From NCBI GenBank assembly GCA_965226755.1, contig CBDDDT010000003.1, forward strand, positions 1,984,001 to 2,048,000: a stretch of 64,000 nt of DNA, given 5' to 3'. Source of the stretch: Bog-113 sp965226755 (GTDB lineage Bacteria > Acidobacteriota > Terriglobia > Bryobacterales > Bryobacteraceae). A program made the translations under genes and the position numbers. The stretch's first letter is position 1, and each line of letters opens with the position of its first letter. Positions 16,942 through 25,696 of this stretch are shown piece after piece. The notes below the pieces were generated by a model. The model worked only from the letters and a program-made list of their open reading frames with translations, made no database searches and was not told the DNA's origin.

Positions 16942-18537
16942 CTACTGGAACTCAATCGTGTGGCAAGTAGACCCAGCGCATGTAAGCAGCTGCTGGATGC
17001 TTTGGGAGAGCGCGAGCTTTTCCGAATTGTAGGCGGCGTTGTTATTCAGGTTGTTCAAAGCATACGGGTCAACCGTATAGTCGTAAAGCTCGAGTTCCTT
17101 CGTGCTGTATTCGGCGAACATCTGGTTGGGATAAGTGGTTCCTATCGGGCTGGTCCGAACGGCCTCGTACGGGGTGATGTCGTACTCGCCGAGGTGGTCA
17201 TCGTAATACTGGGCGAGGTAGCGATTTCTCCAGGGCGTCGCCGGGGAGGAAAGCAGCGGTTTGAGCGACGTTCCATCCAAGGTGTAAGTAGGAGTAGCCC
17301 CCGCGAGATCGACGATGGTCGCGCAGATGTCATTATCGATAATCATCGCGTTGCTGGTGACGCCGCCGCCCACGCTAACATACAACGGCGTGCCGATGGA
17401 CGGATCATAGGGGGCCAGCTTACCGCCGAGGCGATCGAAGCCATACATCCATCCGTTGTCGGAGAAGAACATGAACACGTTATTGGTCATGCCGTTCGCG
17501 GTCAGAGTGGTTACCACCTTTCCGATGAGGTCATCCACGGCGCGCAGCGCTTCCAGCCGGTTCTGCCATTGCGTAGTCATGCCCTCAATATCGGCCTCAT
17601 TCATCAACGGCTTCTCCGCGATGTATTCAGGCTTGTCGCTGACATTCGGGTCATTGAAGCTGGGGGGCTCGGGCAGAGCGGCAGTCACGGTGTTCTCGTA
17701 ACGGGGCGCGGGCCGGACGGTATAAGAGTAGATGTTGGCATAGCCGGGCAGCGGGTCAGGATTGTAATTGGTTTCCACGTGGGGAGCGCCGGTGGCCACG
17801 AGCATGAAGAGAGGCTTGTTCTTATTAGCCCCGGCGACGTAATTATTGAGGTAGGTGACAGCCCCGACGCTTAGAACGTCGGCCTGATAATCCGACGGTG
17901 CGTTCGCATGGTAGGAAAGCGTTCCATTCTGGTTTAACCAGTAATCATATTCGTTGGGGTTGTCCGCGGCGATCAGGCTGCCGAGGCCGTGCACCTGCCC
18001 TTGCAACTGCGCCTGGTAGTAAGGGATGGCGAACCAGTTATCCCAGTCTGGCGGAACATACTCGGCGTCCGCTTTGTTCACTACGCCGTCGCCATTCAGA
18101 TCTTCATAACCATAGCCGTCGGAGTATTTTCCAAGCAAGGACGTCTGGTAACCGGCTGCCTTCAGCCAGGTGGCCAGGGGAGTCACCCCGCCTGCCTGAT
18201 AGGCCGAGCAGACCGTGCTCTTGGGATTGGGTCCGAGCATGTTATGGAAGTATTTTCCGAAGAAGTAGCTTTCGCGGGTCGGGCAACCGTGGGAGTCCGA
18301 AACATAGTAGTTATTGAACGTGGTTCCCGGTCCGATGATATATTTTTGCGTGTTCGGCATAAGGCCGAGCGACAGCGCTTCCTGCATCGTTACGGGATCG
18401 AGATCATCCGGTTCGAAGATGATGATGTTGGGTTTTTGCGTCTGGGGGGGAGTTTGCGACGCAGCCTCTCCCAAGAACAGGGTGCAGGAGAAGATGGTCA
18501 CCAATACAATTCCAGGAATTTTGGGTTCGAACGTCAT
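16942..18537 (-). CDS. Secreted sulfatase-fold protein lacking the formylglycine cysteine
   Basis: A signal peptide (about residues 1-27) precedes a 531-residue sulfatase/alkaline-phosphatase-fold protein. The first metal-ligand block (IIIFEPDDLDP) and the later SDNG block resemble glucosamine-6-sulfatase-like enzymes. At the nucleophile motif, where relatives read CCPSR, this protein reads GCPTRESYFFGKYFHN: Gly84 (codon GGT at 18286-18288) replaces the Cys that becomes formylglycine. The later histidine of the GxH motif is also changed (YGFDRLGGK). Classical sulfatase activity is therefore doubtful; it may be a non-catalytic or altered phosphohydrolase. It is divergent from the propeller gene at 18767 and shares a regulatory element with the LuxR-type gene. 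Confidence 0.85.
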   Translation of the reverse strand: MTFEPKIPGIVLVTIFSCTLFLGEAASQTPPQTQKPNIIIFEPDDLDPVTMQEALSLGLMPNTQKYIIGPGTTFNNYYVSDSHGCPTRESYFFGKYFHNMLGPNPKSTVCSAYQAGGVTPLATWLKAAGYQTSLLGKYSDGYGYEDLNGDGVVNKADAEYVPPDWDNWFAIPYYQAQLQGQVHGLGSLIAADNPNEYDYWLNQNGTLSYHANAPSDYQADVLSVGAVTYLNNYVAGANKNKPLFMLVATGAPHVETNYNPDPLPGYANIYSYTVRPAPRYENTVTAALPEPPSFNDPNVSDKPEYIAEKPLMNEADIEGMTTQWQNRLEALRAVDDLIGKVVTTLTANGMTNNVFMFFSDNGWMYGFDRLGGKLAPYDPSIGTPLYVSVGGGVTSNAMIIDNDICATIVDLAGATPTYTLDGTSLKPLLSSPATPWRNRYLAQYYDDHLGEYDITPYEAVRTSPIGTTYPNQMFAEYSTKELELYDYTVDPYALNNLNNNAAYNSEKLALSQSIQQLLTCAGSTCHTIEFQ

Positions 18538-18601
18538 AAGAAATCAGCCTCGCGAGACCGCAGTGATCAGGTTCTCGTTCGGATGATCGTAACACAGCAG
18601 C

Positions 18602-18651
18602 GTACCCTTCTAAGGTACTGAGTCGCCCGGCCTTAGTACAAATTTTGTATT
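18602..18651 (-). promoter_or_regulatory. Putative regulator-binding element upstream of the sulfatase-like gene
   Basis: Read on the minus strand, the segment contains AATACA, TTTGTACTAAGG, a 13-base insert, then TACCTTAGAAGGGTAC. The same blocks in the same order occur upstream of the LuxR-type gene (27965-27998). It includes the inverted pair GTACC/GGTAC at 18602-18618. A possible -10 (TACGAT) lies just downstream, about 45 bp before the sulfatase start. I infer an operator; no regulator is proven. Confidence 0.45.
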
Positions 18652-18726
18652 GTTTTGTGGGTTTGGGCGCTCGTTTGGCGTGGCGGGAGAAGCGGCGCCG
18701 CGCATTCTGTTAGCGCAATCGGGTCG

Positions 18727-18755
18727 TTGACTTTTCGCGTTTAGATTGTTACTTT
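18727..18755 (+). promoter_or_regulatory. Sigma70-type promoter of the propeller gene
   Basis: TTGACT at 18727-18732 and TACTTT at 18750-18755 are separated by 17 bases, a good sigma70 match. Transcription would begin at about 18762, only some five bases before the ATG at 18767. No Shine-Dalgarno sequence is present, so the mRNA is probably leaderless or nearly so. Confidence 0.55.
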
Positions 18756-18766
18756 TCTAGGGCCCA

Positions 18767-21286
18767 ATGACCAAAATCACCGCAGTTTTCTTTCTGGCTG
18801 TAGCGCTTCCCGCGACGCGGACGTTTGGCCAGGTGAGCGTGCTGACGAACCGGTACGACGCAAACCGGACGGGAACGAACTCCGGTGAGACGGTTCTGAC
18901 GACGAAAAACGTGAATGGGCAGCGGTTTGGAAAGGTGTTCAGCTATCCCGTGGACGCGTCCGTTTTCGCCCAGCCGTTGTATGTACCTGGATTGGCCATT
19001 CCGGGGAAGGGGACGCACAATGTGCTGTTCGCCTGCACGATGAACGACACGGTATATGCGTTCGACGCGGACCGAAACCTCACGTTGTGGTCAGTAAACT
19101 TCACCAATCCAGCGGCGGGGATCACGCCGGTGCCGATCGCGGATATCACGGGGTCGAACGACCTGAATATCGTGGGGCCGGTGGGAATCGAAAGTACGCC
19201 GGTGATCGATCCGGCAAGCCAGACGCTATATCTTTTGGCGCGCACGAAGGAAGTGACCGGGTCGAGCACCAGCTATGTGCAACGGCTGCATGCGCTGGAT
19301 CTGGCGACGGGCGCGGAAAAATTCGGCGGACCGGTGGAGATCGTCGCGTCGGCTCCCGGGACGGGCGAGCAGAGCGCGGGCGGCATGGTGCCGTTCAACG
19401 GGGAGATGAACAACCAGCGAGCGGGGCTGGCTTTAGCGTCGGGACAGGTGATTCTCTCGTGGGCTTCCCATGAGGACGACCAGCCCTATCACGGATGGGT
19501 GATGTCTTACGATGCCGCGACGCTCGCGCAGACGGGCGTATTTTGCACGACTCCCAACGGCGCGCAAGGGGGCGTCTGGCAGTCGGGACGCGCGCCGGTG
19601 GTGGATTCCTTCGGGGATGTCTTTTTCATGGTCGGGAATGGGACGACGGACAAGGCCGGAGATTTCGGGGAATCCGTGCTGCGGTTCAGCTCGAAGGGGG
19701 GCTTGAAGTTCACGGACTATTTTGTGGCTTCGAACGCGAACAGCCTGAACTCGGGCGATGTGGATCTGGGAGCGTCCGGTCCGATTTTGATGCCCACGTT
19801 CGACCTTCTGGTGGGAGGCGGGAAACAGGGCGTATTGTATCTGCTGAAGCCGGCGAATCTGGGCGGGATTGCGGCGGGGGACACGCAGATCCCGCAGAAG
19901 TTCCAGGCGACCAGCAACGAGATCAAGCCGGGTCCGTCCTTCTGGACGAGCGCTTCGCTCGGACCTTTGTTATATCTCTGGGGCGAGAGCGACTATTTGA
20001 AAGCTTTTCACTTTAACGGAACGACGTTCGATACGGCGCCGCTGCTGGAGAGCACGCTGACGACGCCCCAGGGCGCCCCCGGAGCGACGGTGACGATTTC
20101 GTCGAACGGAAGCGCGGACGCGTCGGCGATCGTCTGGGCGTCGATGGCGGTGAACCAGGATGCCGACCATGGGGTGGTGAGCGGGATGTTGCGCGCGCTG
20201 AGCGCGACCGATCCGACGCAGGAACTGTGGAACAGCCTGCAAAACCCAACGCGAGACGATACGGGGCTGTTCGCGAAATTCGTTCCTCCGGTGGTGGTGA
20301 ACGGGAAAGTCTATATGGCGAGTTTCTCGGACTACAGTACCCCAATTTTCCTGAACGTATACGGGATGCTGACGGTGAGCAAGCAGTTTTCGCTGGGAGT
20401 GACGCCGGCAGGGCTTATGGTGCAGCCGGGGGCAGCGGGCGAGCAAACGGTCGCGGTGAGCGCGGCGCCGGGATATGCGTTCAGCGGCAGCGTGGCATTG
20501 AGCGCGAGCGGTCTCCCGGCGGGAGTGACGGCCAGCTTCCAACCGGCGGTGGTGACGGGGGTCGGTTCAGCGGTGATGACGGTCGCGGTGGGGGCGGGCG
20601 TGCCGCTGGGCAGTTTTTCCTTCACAATCACGGGAACTGGGGTAAAGACTGGAGTCACCCAAACCGCGGCGGCGACGCTTACGGTGACCAACGCGACGGG
20701 AGCGATCGGGATCAATTTCGTCGGAACGGGGACGACTTTGAACGCGACCGACATTGCCGGGGTGATTCCCAAAGCGAATTGGAACAACCTGACGCAGACC
20801 GCGCAGGCGCAGCCCCAACCGCTGGTGGATGAGTTTGGAAACGGGACGGGGGCGACGGTGACGTGGGCAGGTCAGAATTTGTATAGCCTGGAAATCGCGA
20901 ACAGCCCGCCGAACTTCACGATGATGAACGGGTATCTGGATGATCAGAATGGCGGGACCACTACGGTCGCGGTGAATGGCCTGGTGGTGGGAACGAACGC
21001 ATACAGCGTTTATGTTTACGCCGACGGGTCCAATGGCGAGGCGACGCGCACGGCGAGCTATACGGTCAGCGGGCCGGGATTCACCACGACCAGCTTTACT
21101 CTTTCGGATCTGCCGGGGGTCAATTTTGCGGGGACCTTCCAGCAGGTGACGGCGGCGCAGGCAGCTGGAAACTACGTGGTTTTCCAGGTTCCGGGACCCA
21201 GTTTCACGCTGTCGGCGACTCCGGTGGCGTCATCGGACGGGAACTTGCGGGCGCCGGTGAACGGGTTGCAGGTGGTGGCGCAGTGA
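18767..21286 (+). CDS. Secreted PQQ-type beta-propeller protein with Ig-like and C-terminal beta domains
   Basis: The 839-residue protein starts with a signal peptide (MTKITAVFFLAVALPATRTFG). Residues up to about 530 form a BamB/PQQ-like propeller (TLWSVNFTNPA, YVQRLHALDLATGAEKFGGP, LWNSLQNP). An Ig-like segment follows at about 535-640, with phrases such as GLPAGVTASFQPA that are common in acidobacterial cell-surface proteins. The last 195 residues begin IGINFVGTG and form a separate beta-rich domain seen on extracellular proteins. No catalytic residues are evident; it may be a surface binding or adhesion protein. A good promoter lies immediately upstream. It is convergent with the SDR gene, 4 bp apart. 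Confidence 0.82.
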   Translation: MTKITAVFFLAVALPATRTFGQVSVLTNRYDANRTGTNSGETVLTTKNVNGQRFGKVFSYPVDASVFAQPLYVPGLAIPGKGTHNVLFACTMNDTVYAFDADRNLTLWSVNFTNPAAGITPVPIADITGSNDLNIVGPVGIESTPVIDPASQTLYLLARTKEVTGSSTSYVQRLHALDLATGAEKFGGPVEIVASAPGTGEQSAGGMVPFNGEMNNQRAGLALASGQVILSWASHEDDQPYHGWVMSYDAATLAQTGVFCTTPNGAQGGVWQSGRAPVVDSFGDVFFMVGNGTTDKAGDFGESVLRFSSKGGLKFTDYFVASNANSLNSGDVDLGASGPILMPTFDLLVGGGKQGVLYLLKPANLGGIAAGDTQIPQKFQATSNEIKPGPSFWTSASLGPLLYLWGESDYLKAFHFNGTTFDTAPLLESTLTTPQGAPGATVTISSNGSADASAIVWASMAVNQDADHGVVSGMLRALSATDPTQELWNSLQNPTRDDTGLFAKFVPPVVVNGKVYMASFSDYSTPIFLNVYGMLTVSKQFSLGVTPAGLMVQPGAAGEQTVAVSAAPGYAFSGSVALSASGLPAGVTASFQPAVVTGVGSAVMTVAVGAGVPLGSFSFTITGTGVKTGVTQTAAATLTVTNATGAIGINFVGTGTTLNATDIAGVIPKANWNNLTQTAQAQPQPLVDEFGNGTGATVTWAGQNLYSLEIANSPPNFTMMNGYLDDQNGGTTTVAVNGLVVGTNAYSVYVYADGSNGEATRTASYTVSGPGFTTTSFTLSDLPGVNFAGTFQQVTAAQAAGNYVVFQVPGPSFTLSATPVASSDGNLRAPVNGLQVVAQ

Positions 21287-21290
21287 TGCG

Positions 21291-22052
21291 CTAGCGGGCG
21301 GACGACATCGCGTCGTTGAAGCCTTGGAAGACGGCATCATAGCGGTCGCCGCTGGCCGCAAATCGAAGAGGCTTCACGTTTTCGACACAGATCTCCGTTG
21401 CGGCGGGTTGAGTCCGCAGGATTTCAATTACCTCGGCGATGAACTTGCCGAGAGGCATCGCGCGCGGATCAGAAGCTCCGCCCATCAGATCCGTAGCGAC
21501 GTAGGGAGGAATCAGCTCGAGTACTTCGGTGGTGGTCGCCTTGAGCTGATAACGCAGGGACTGCGTATAGGAGTGGATGGCCGCTTTCGTGGCGCAATAC
21601 GTAGGAGTCATGGCCATGGGCACAAAGGCGAGTCCGGAGGAAACGTTCATGACCGTGGAACGGGGCTGTTTCCGCAAGTGGGGGAGCAGGGCCGCGGTCA
21701 GACGAATGGGGCCGAGGAGATTGGTGGTCACGATGGCTTCGGCATCGGAACGATCGTCCGGCTGAGACAGCAGGCTCTCGGGACGCATGATGCCCGCGTT
21801 GTTGATGAGGACGTTCAACTCCGGGAAATCCGCGGTGACCTGAGAGGCGAAGGCGCGGATGCCCGCGGGGTCTTCGATGTCGAGCAGCATGGATTTTATT
21901 TCGGGACTGGCCGCGGTGACGCTATCCAGCGCGTGCTTTCGGCGGCCCGCGATGATGACCTGGTTGCCCATCGCATGAAACGCTTCAGCCAGACCGCGGC
22001 CGATCCCGGAGCCCCCTCCCGTGATGAGGATGGTATTGCCAGTGGTGTTCAC
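21291..22052 (-). CDS. SDR family oxidoreductase
   Basis: A classical short-chain dehydrogenase/reductase of 253 residues. It shows the cofactor loop TGGGSGIGRG (11-20), NNAG (84-87), the catalytic Ser near 138-139 and the YCATK motif (Tyr152, Lys156). It most resembles DltE-like SDRs, whose true substrates are not settled. The start ATG overlaps the end of the GT2 gene by four bases, so it is the last gene of a three-gene minus-strand operon. The context suggests an envelope-glycan role, but the family is too broad to assign one. Confidence 0.9.
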   Translation of the reverse strand: MNTTGNTILITGGGSGIGRGLAEAFHAMGNQVIIAGRRKHALDSVTAASPEIKSMLLDIEDPAGIRAFASQVTADFPELNVLINNAGIMRPESLLSQPDDRSDAEAIVTTNLLGPIRLTAALLPHLRKQPRSTVMNVSSGLAFVPMAMTPTYCATKAAIHSYTQSLRYQLKATTTEVLELIPPYVATDLMGGASDPRAMPLGKFIAEVIEILRTQPAATEICVENVKPLRFAASGDRYDAVFQGFNDAMSSAR

Positions 22053-23026
22053 GTATTGTTCTCTCCACCGAATGGTAGCGCCGCGGCGTCGTCGGTAGAG
22101 TCGGACAGGATGTAGCGGGGGCGACCTTTGACCTCTTCGTAAATAGCGGCGAGGTATTCGGCGATGACGCCCAGGGCGAGCAGGAGCAGGCCGCCAATCA
22201 TCAGCAAAAGGATAATCACGGTGGTGAAGCCGTCGACGGCGCGGGCGGTGAACTTCAGGTAGAGAGCCTGGGCGCCCAGCCAGATGGAAAAGACCAGGAA
22301 CAGAAGCGCGAAAACGTGAATCAGACGCAAAGGCGCCGCGGAGTAGGAGACGATGGCGCGGCCGGCCAGACGGAGCCGCAACCAGAGGGTCCAGGTAGAG
22401 CGTTCGGGGCGTCGCGGGCCGACATCGAATGGGATCTCGACGCGACGGAAACCGATGGTGGAGGCGACGCCGCGGAAAAACCAGCGGCGCTCGCCCATGC
22501 GGTTGAGGGTGTCGACGGCCTGGCGGTCGAGAAGCTTGAAGTCGGAATTTCCGGAAAAGCGCTGGCCGCTGAGGAATGCGAAGAGAGCATTAAAAGCGCG
22601 GGAGGTGACGCGAGCGGTCCAGGGCTCGGCGCGGCGGGAGTTTTTGACGCCTTCGACAATTTGGGCTTCGCCGGATTTCCAAAGCTGGTAGAAGCGGGAG
22701 ATGAGTTCGGGCGGGTGCTGCAGGTCGGCGTCCATGATGACGACAGCGGCGCCGCGCGCGCGGGCCAGACCGGCGGCGATGGCGTACTCCTTCCCGAAGT
22801 TGCGGCTCAGCCGGAGCGCGCGGATGTGGGGGAACGCTTGGTGGAGGCTGAGAAGTTCGGCCCACGTGCCGTCGGTGGAACCGTCGTCGACGGCGAGGAT
22901 TTCGAAGGTCGCGGTGAGCGAGGCCACGGACTGGGCGATCGTTTCGAGCGAGTGCGCGATGCGGGCGGCTTCCTGAAAACAGGGGATTACGATCGACAGC
23001 TCAGGTATTTCGGTAGAGGTGGGCAA
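22049..23026 (-). CDS. GtrB/DPM1-type family 2 glycosyltransferase
   Basis: This enzyme probably transfers a sugar from a nucleotide donor to undecaprenyl phosphate at the inner membrane. The 325-residue protein has a GT-A domain (SIVIPCFQEA, VDDGSTDGT, DADLQHPPE at 99-107), then two C-terminal membrane helices (about 235-260 and 270-292) and the typical tail AEYLAAIYEEVKGRPRYIL. It overlaps the methyltransferase gene upstream by 26 bp and the SDR gene downstream by 4 bp. A YfhO-like GT-C gene is divergent just beyond; GtrB-like enzymes feed lipid-linked sugars to such partners. Confidence 0.92.
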   Translation of the reverse strand: MPTSTEIPELSIVIPCFQEAARIAHSLETIAQSVASLTATFEILAVDDGSTDGTWAELLSLHQAFPHIRALRLSRNFGKEYAIAAGLARARGAAVVIMDADLQHPPELISRFYQLWKSGEAQIVEGVKNSRRAEPWTARVTSRAFNALFAFLSGQRFSGNSDFKLLDRQAVDTLNRMGERRWFFRGVASTIGFRRVEIPFDVGPRRPERSTWTLWLRLRLAGRAIVSYSAAPLRLIHVFALLFLVFSIWLGAQALYLKFTARAVDGFTTVIILLLMIGGLLLLALGVIAEYLAAIYEEVKGRPRYILSDSTDDAAALPFGGENNT

Positions 23027-23720
23027 GGATGGTTCCGCCGGGTACGCGGTGAGTCAACTCCCACTCCGTGGCCAGTTCCGCGAGCCGGCGGGAGAACGGC
23101 GCGATCCAAGGGCCGACGGTGCAGATCGAGCGCTCCTTCACAAGCTGGAAACCCGCATTCTCGCATACGCGGCGCAAGCGGCGGTGGGTATAGCGCGCGA
23201 CGTGCTGTTCGCCTTTGAGGCGCGGGACGAGGCGGAAGAGATCGAGAAGCATTTCGAGTAGCGGCCAGAAGCTGGCGTAATTGGGCGTCGTCAGGAGGAG
23301 CAGGCCGCCGGGTTCGATGGAGTGATGGAGGTGGTCGAGCGCGTTGCGGAACTGATCGGGAAACAGGTGCTCGGCAACTTCGAAGCTGATGGCCTTGGAA
23401 AAGTGTGCCGGTAGGGTGGAATCGACGTAAGCGAGGCGAAACGCGACGCGGTCCGAGCTGTATGCGCGGGTGGCGAAATCGACGGCGGCGGGGTTGCTGT
23501 CGAGGCCGAGCACGCGAGCTCCGGACTCGCCCAGGAAGCCGCAGCAGACGCCGGAGCCGCAGCCGAGATCGAGAATCGAGTCGCTGGGTTGGGGTTTCAG
23601 GAGCCGGCGGATGAGGATGAGTTTGCTTTCGTGCCAGAAGCGCTGGACGGGGTTGCCGGCGTGAAGGGCGCGATCCTGGTATTCGCCGGGGATGGCGACG
23701 GCGTCGTTCATCTTGCGCAT
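23001..23720 (-). CDS. Class I SAM-dependent methyltransferase
   Basis: The 239-residue protein has the SAM motif ILDLGCGSGVCCGFLG (from 49), an acidic motif II (VLGLDSN) and a UbiG/UbiE-like central region (FEVAEHLFPDQFRNALDHLHHSIEPGGLLLLTTPN). It is the first gene of the minus-strand operon with the GT2 and SDR genes (26-bp overlap with GT2). This suggests modification of a sugar or polyprenyl-linked intermediate, but the substrate is not known. It is divergent from the YfhO-like gene with 29 bp between. Confidence 0.88.
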   Translation of the reverse strand: MRKMNDAVAIPGEYQDRALHAGNPVQRFWHESKLILIRRLLKPQPSDSILDLGCGSGVCCGFLGESGARVLGLDSNPAAVDFATRAYSSDRVAFRLAYVDSTLPAHFSKAISFEVAEHLFPDQFRNALDHLHHSIEPGGLLLLTTPNYASFWPLLEMLLDLFRLVPRLKGEQHVARYTHRRLRRVCENAGFQLVKERSICTVGPWIAPFSRRLAELATEWELTHRVPGGTILAHLYRNT

Positions 23721-23749
23721 GTTGAAAGTGGGGACGCTACGATCGAGAA

Positions 23750-25696
23750 TTGCGCCGCCCTCATCGTGTTTACCTTCTGAGTCTTCTGGCGGCGACGCTG
23801 GTCTTCTGGGCCATTCCTTTATTCGCGCCGCGGGCGACGATCCAATGGGACGCGGTCACGTACTTTTATCCTTACCAAAAACATTTTGCGGATGCGATCC
23901 GGGCGGGTCATTTGCCGTTTTGGACAGCGCAGATTTTTTCGGGGTTTCCGTTTCTGGGGGATTTGCAGACGGGCGCCTGGTACCCGCTGAACTGGCCGTT
24001 CTTTGCGTTCGGAATTCACCCGAAGTCGTTGTTTTGGGAAGAATGGCTGCACGCCCTGCTCGCGGGGAGCGGCGCATATCTGTTGGGATTTCGGCTGGTG
24101 CGGGACGAGCAGGCGGCGCTTTTCGGGGCGATGGCGTTCGCGTTTTGCGGCTTTCAGATGGCGCATGCGGAACACGTGGCGCTGGTTCAGGCGGCGGCGT
24201 GGCTCCCGTTCGCAATCTTCCTGGCGCTGTGGACAGGCGACCAGGTGTCCGCACGGCGGCTGGCGTGTTGCGGGATCGCCGGCGGCTGCATCGCCCTGAC
24301 CGGGCACTTTCAGATTGTGCTGTACGTGATGTCGGCAGTCTGGCTGGTGACGCTCGGGCGTTTATGGGGCGAGCGCGAGCGATGGAAGGCGGTGCTGGCG
24401 GGTCCGGCGGCGATGGCGCTGGCGATGCCGCTGGTCGGGGCGATCCAAATCCTGCCCAGTATGGAACTGCTGCGGGAGTCGCTGCGGTCGCAACTGGCGG
24501 CGGTTGCTCAGACGCACGGAACGGTGGATTGGCGGACGCTGTTGACGTTTTTGTATCCCGACGCGGTGGGGACGTTCGACGCGAATTTCCGGGACCGGGT
24601 CGGCGACATTTCGCAGACTTATTTCTATAGCGGCGTATTGTTGCTTCCCTTGGCGATCTGGGGTTTGCGGAACGGGCGGGCGCGCCGACCGGCATTGCTG
24701 TTGATTGCGCCGGCGCTGTTGTATGCGCTGGGGCCGGCGGGCGGGGTGTATTTCGTGCTGGTGCATGTGCCGGGGTTTGCCAGCGTGCGGTCGCCGGCGC
24801 ACGGGATGGTGGTGGTGACGCTGGGCTTGGCGATTCTGGCGGCGGCGGGGACGCTGGAGTTGCGGCGGATGCTGGGGTGGCGATGGCTGATCCCGGCGCT
24901 GTGCCTGATGAGCTTCGCGGACCTCTTTTTCTGGAACATGTGGCGGTCGGCTACGGTATTCGAGCGCAAGACGGAGGCCGAGACGCTGGAGGCGAGCGAG
25001 CGCTGGTTCCGGAGCCAGTTGGCGCTTCCGCTCCCCGCGGGCGAACGCGTGGCGATGCCTGGCCGTTGGGTTTACTTTTATCCGTCGATGGCGCCGTTTT
25101 CTCTGCCGGTGGAAATGACGGTGGGAGAGAATGCGTTTCTGCTGACGCGGTACTACGATTTTGAGAAAGCGATGGCGACTAACCGGCGATTGATGGATGA
25201 GTTGTCGGTGGGGCGGTATTTCGGTGAGCCGGGGTGGACGGTGTATGAGAATACGCGGCCGATGCCGCGGTTCACGTTTCCGGGAAGATTGGAGCGGGTG
25301 TCGCCGGGAGCTGACGAAGCGCGCCGGTTGGCGACGCTGGATCCGCGGAGCATTGGATTGATCGAGACGGGATCGGACAGGGAGAACCCCGCGGGCACCG
25401 TGCAGGTGGAAGCATCCGGCGAGGATTGGTACCGGATGCGAGTGGAGTGCCCGCGAGAGTGCGTGATGCGCGCGGCGGCTCCGTTTTACCCGGGCTGGCG
25501 GGCGGACGTGGACGGGCTGGAGAAGGCGGTTTTTCCGGTGGATCGGGCATTGATGGGGATCGCGATTCCGGCGGGGTCGCACCGCGTCCGCTTGCGGTAT
25601 CGGTCTACATATTTCGCCTGGGGCGCGGCGGTGAGCGGGTGCAGTGTCCTGGTCTTGCTGCTCGGCGTGATTGGCGGTGCGCGACGGGCGAAATGA
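23750..25696 (+). CDS. YfhO-like polytopic membrane protein (GT-C fold)
   Basis: The 648-residue protein has many membrane helices and the YfhO family N-terminal pattern: an aromatic/acidic first loop (IQWDAVTYFYPYQKHFADAIRAG in outline) followed by LPFWTAQIFSGFPFLGDLQTGAWYPLNWPF. The C-terminal part is soluble and beta-rich (residues about 400-610) with a last helix near 615-640. In Bacillus subtilis YfhO uses undecaprenyl-linked GlcNAc made by the GtrB-like CsbB to decorate lipoteichoic acid; here a GtrB-like gene is divergent next door. The acceptor in this Gram-negative-type organism is unknown. Its stop overlaps the acyltransferase start (ATGA). Confidence 0.82.
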   Translation: MRRPHRVYLLSLLAATLVFWAIPLFAPRATIQWDAVTYFYPYQKHFADAIRAGHLPFWTAQIFSGFPFLGDLQTGAWYPLNWPFFAFGIHPKSLFWEEWLHALLAGSGAYLLGFRLVRDEQAALFGAMAFAFCGFQMAHAEHVALVQAAAWLPFAIFLALWTGDQVSARRLACCGIAGGCIALTGHFQIVLYVMSAVWLVTLGRLWGERERWKAVLAGPAAMALAMPLVGAIQILPSMELLRESLRSQLAAVAQTHGTVDWRTLLTFLYPDAVGTFDANFRDRVGDISQTYFYSGVLLLPLAIWGLRNGRARRPALLLIAPALLYALGPAGGVYFVLVHVPGFASVRSPAHGMVVVTLGLAILAAAGTLELRRMLGWRWLIPALCLMSFADLFFWNMWRSATVFERKTEAETLEASERWFRSQLALPLPAGERVAMPGRWVYFYPSMAPFSLPVEMTVGENAFLLTRYYDFEKAMATNRRLMDELSVGRYFGEPGWTVYENTRPMPRFTFPGRLERVSPGADEARRLATLDPRSIGLIETGSDRENPAGTVQVEASGEDWYRMRVECPRECVMRAAAPFYPGWRADVDGLEKAVFPVDRALMGIAIPAGSHRVRLRYRSTYFAWGAAVSGCSVLVLLLGVIGGARRAK

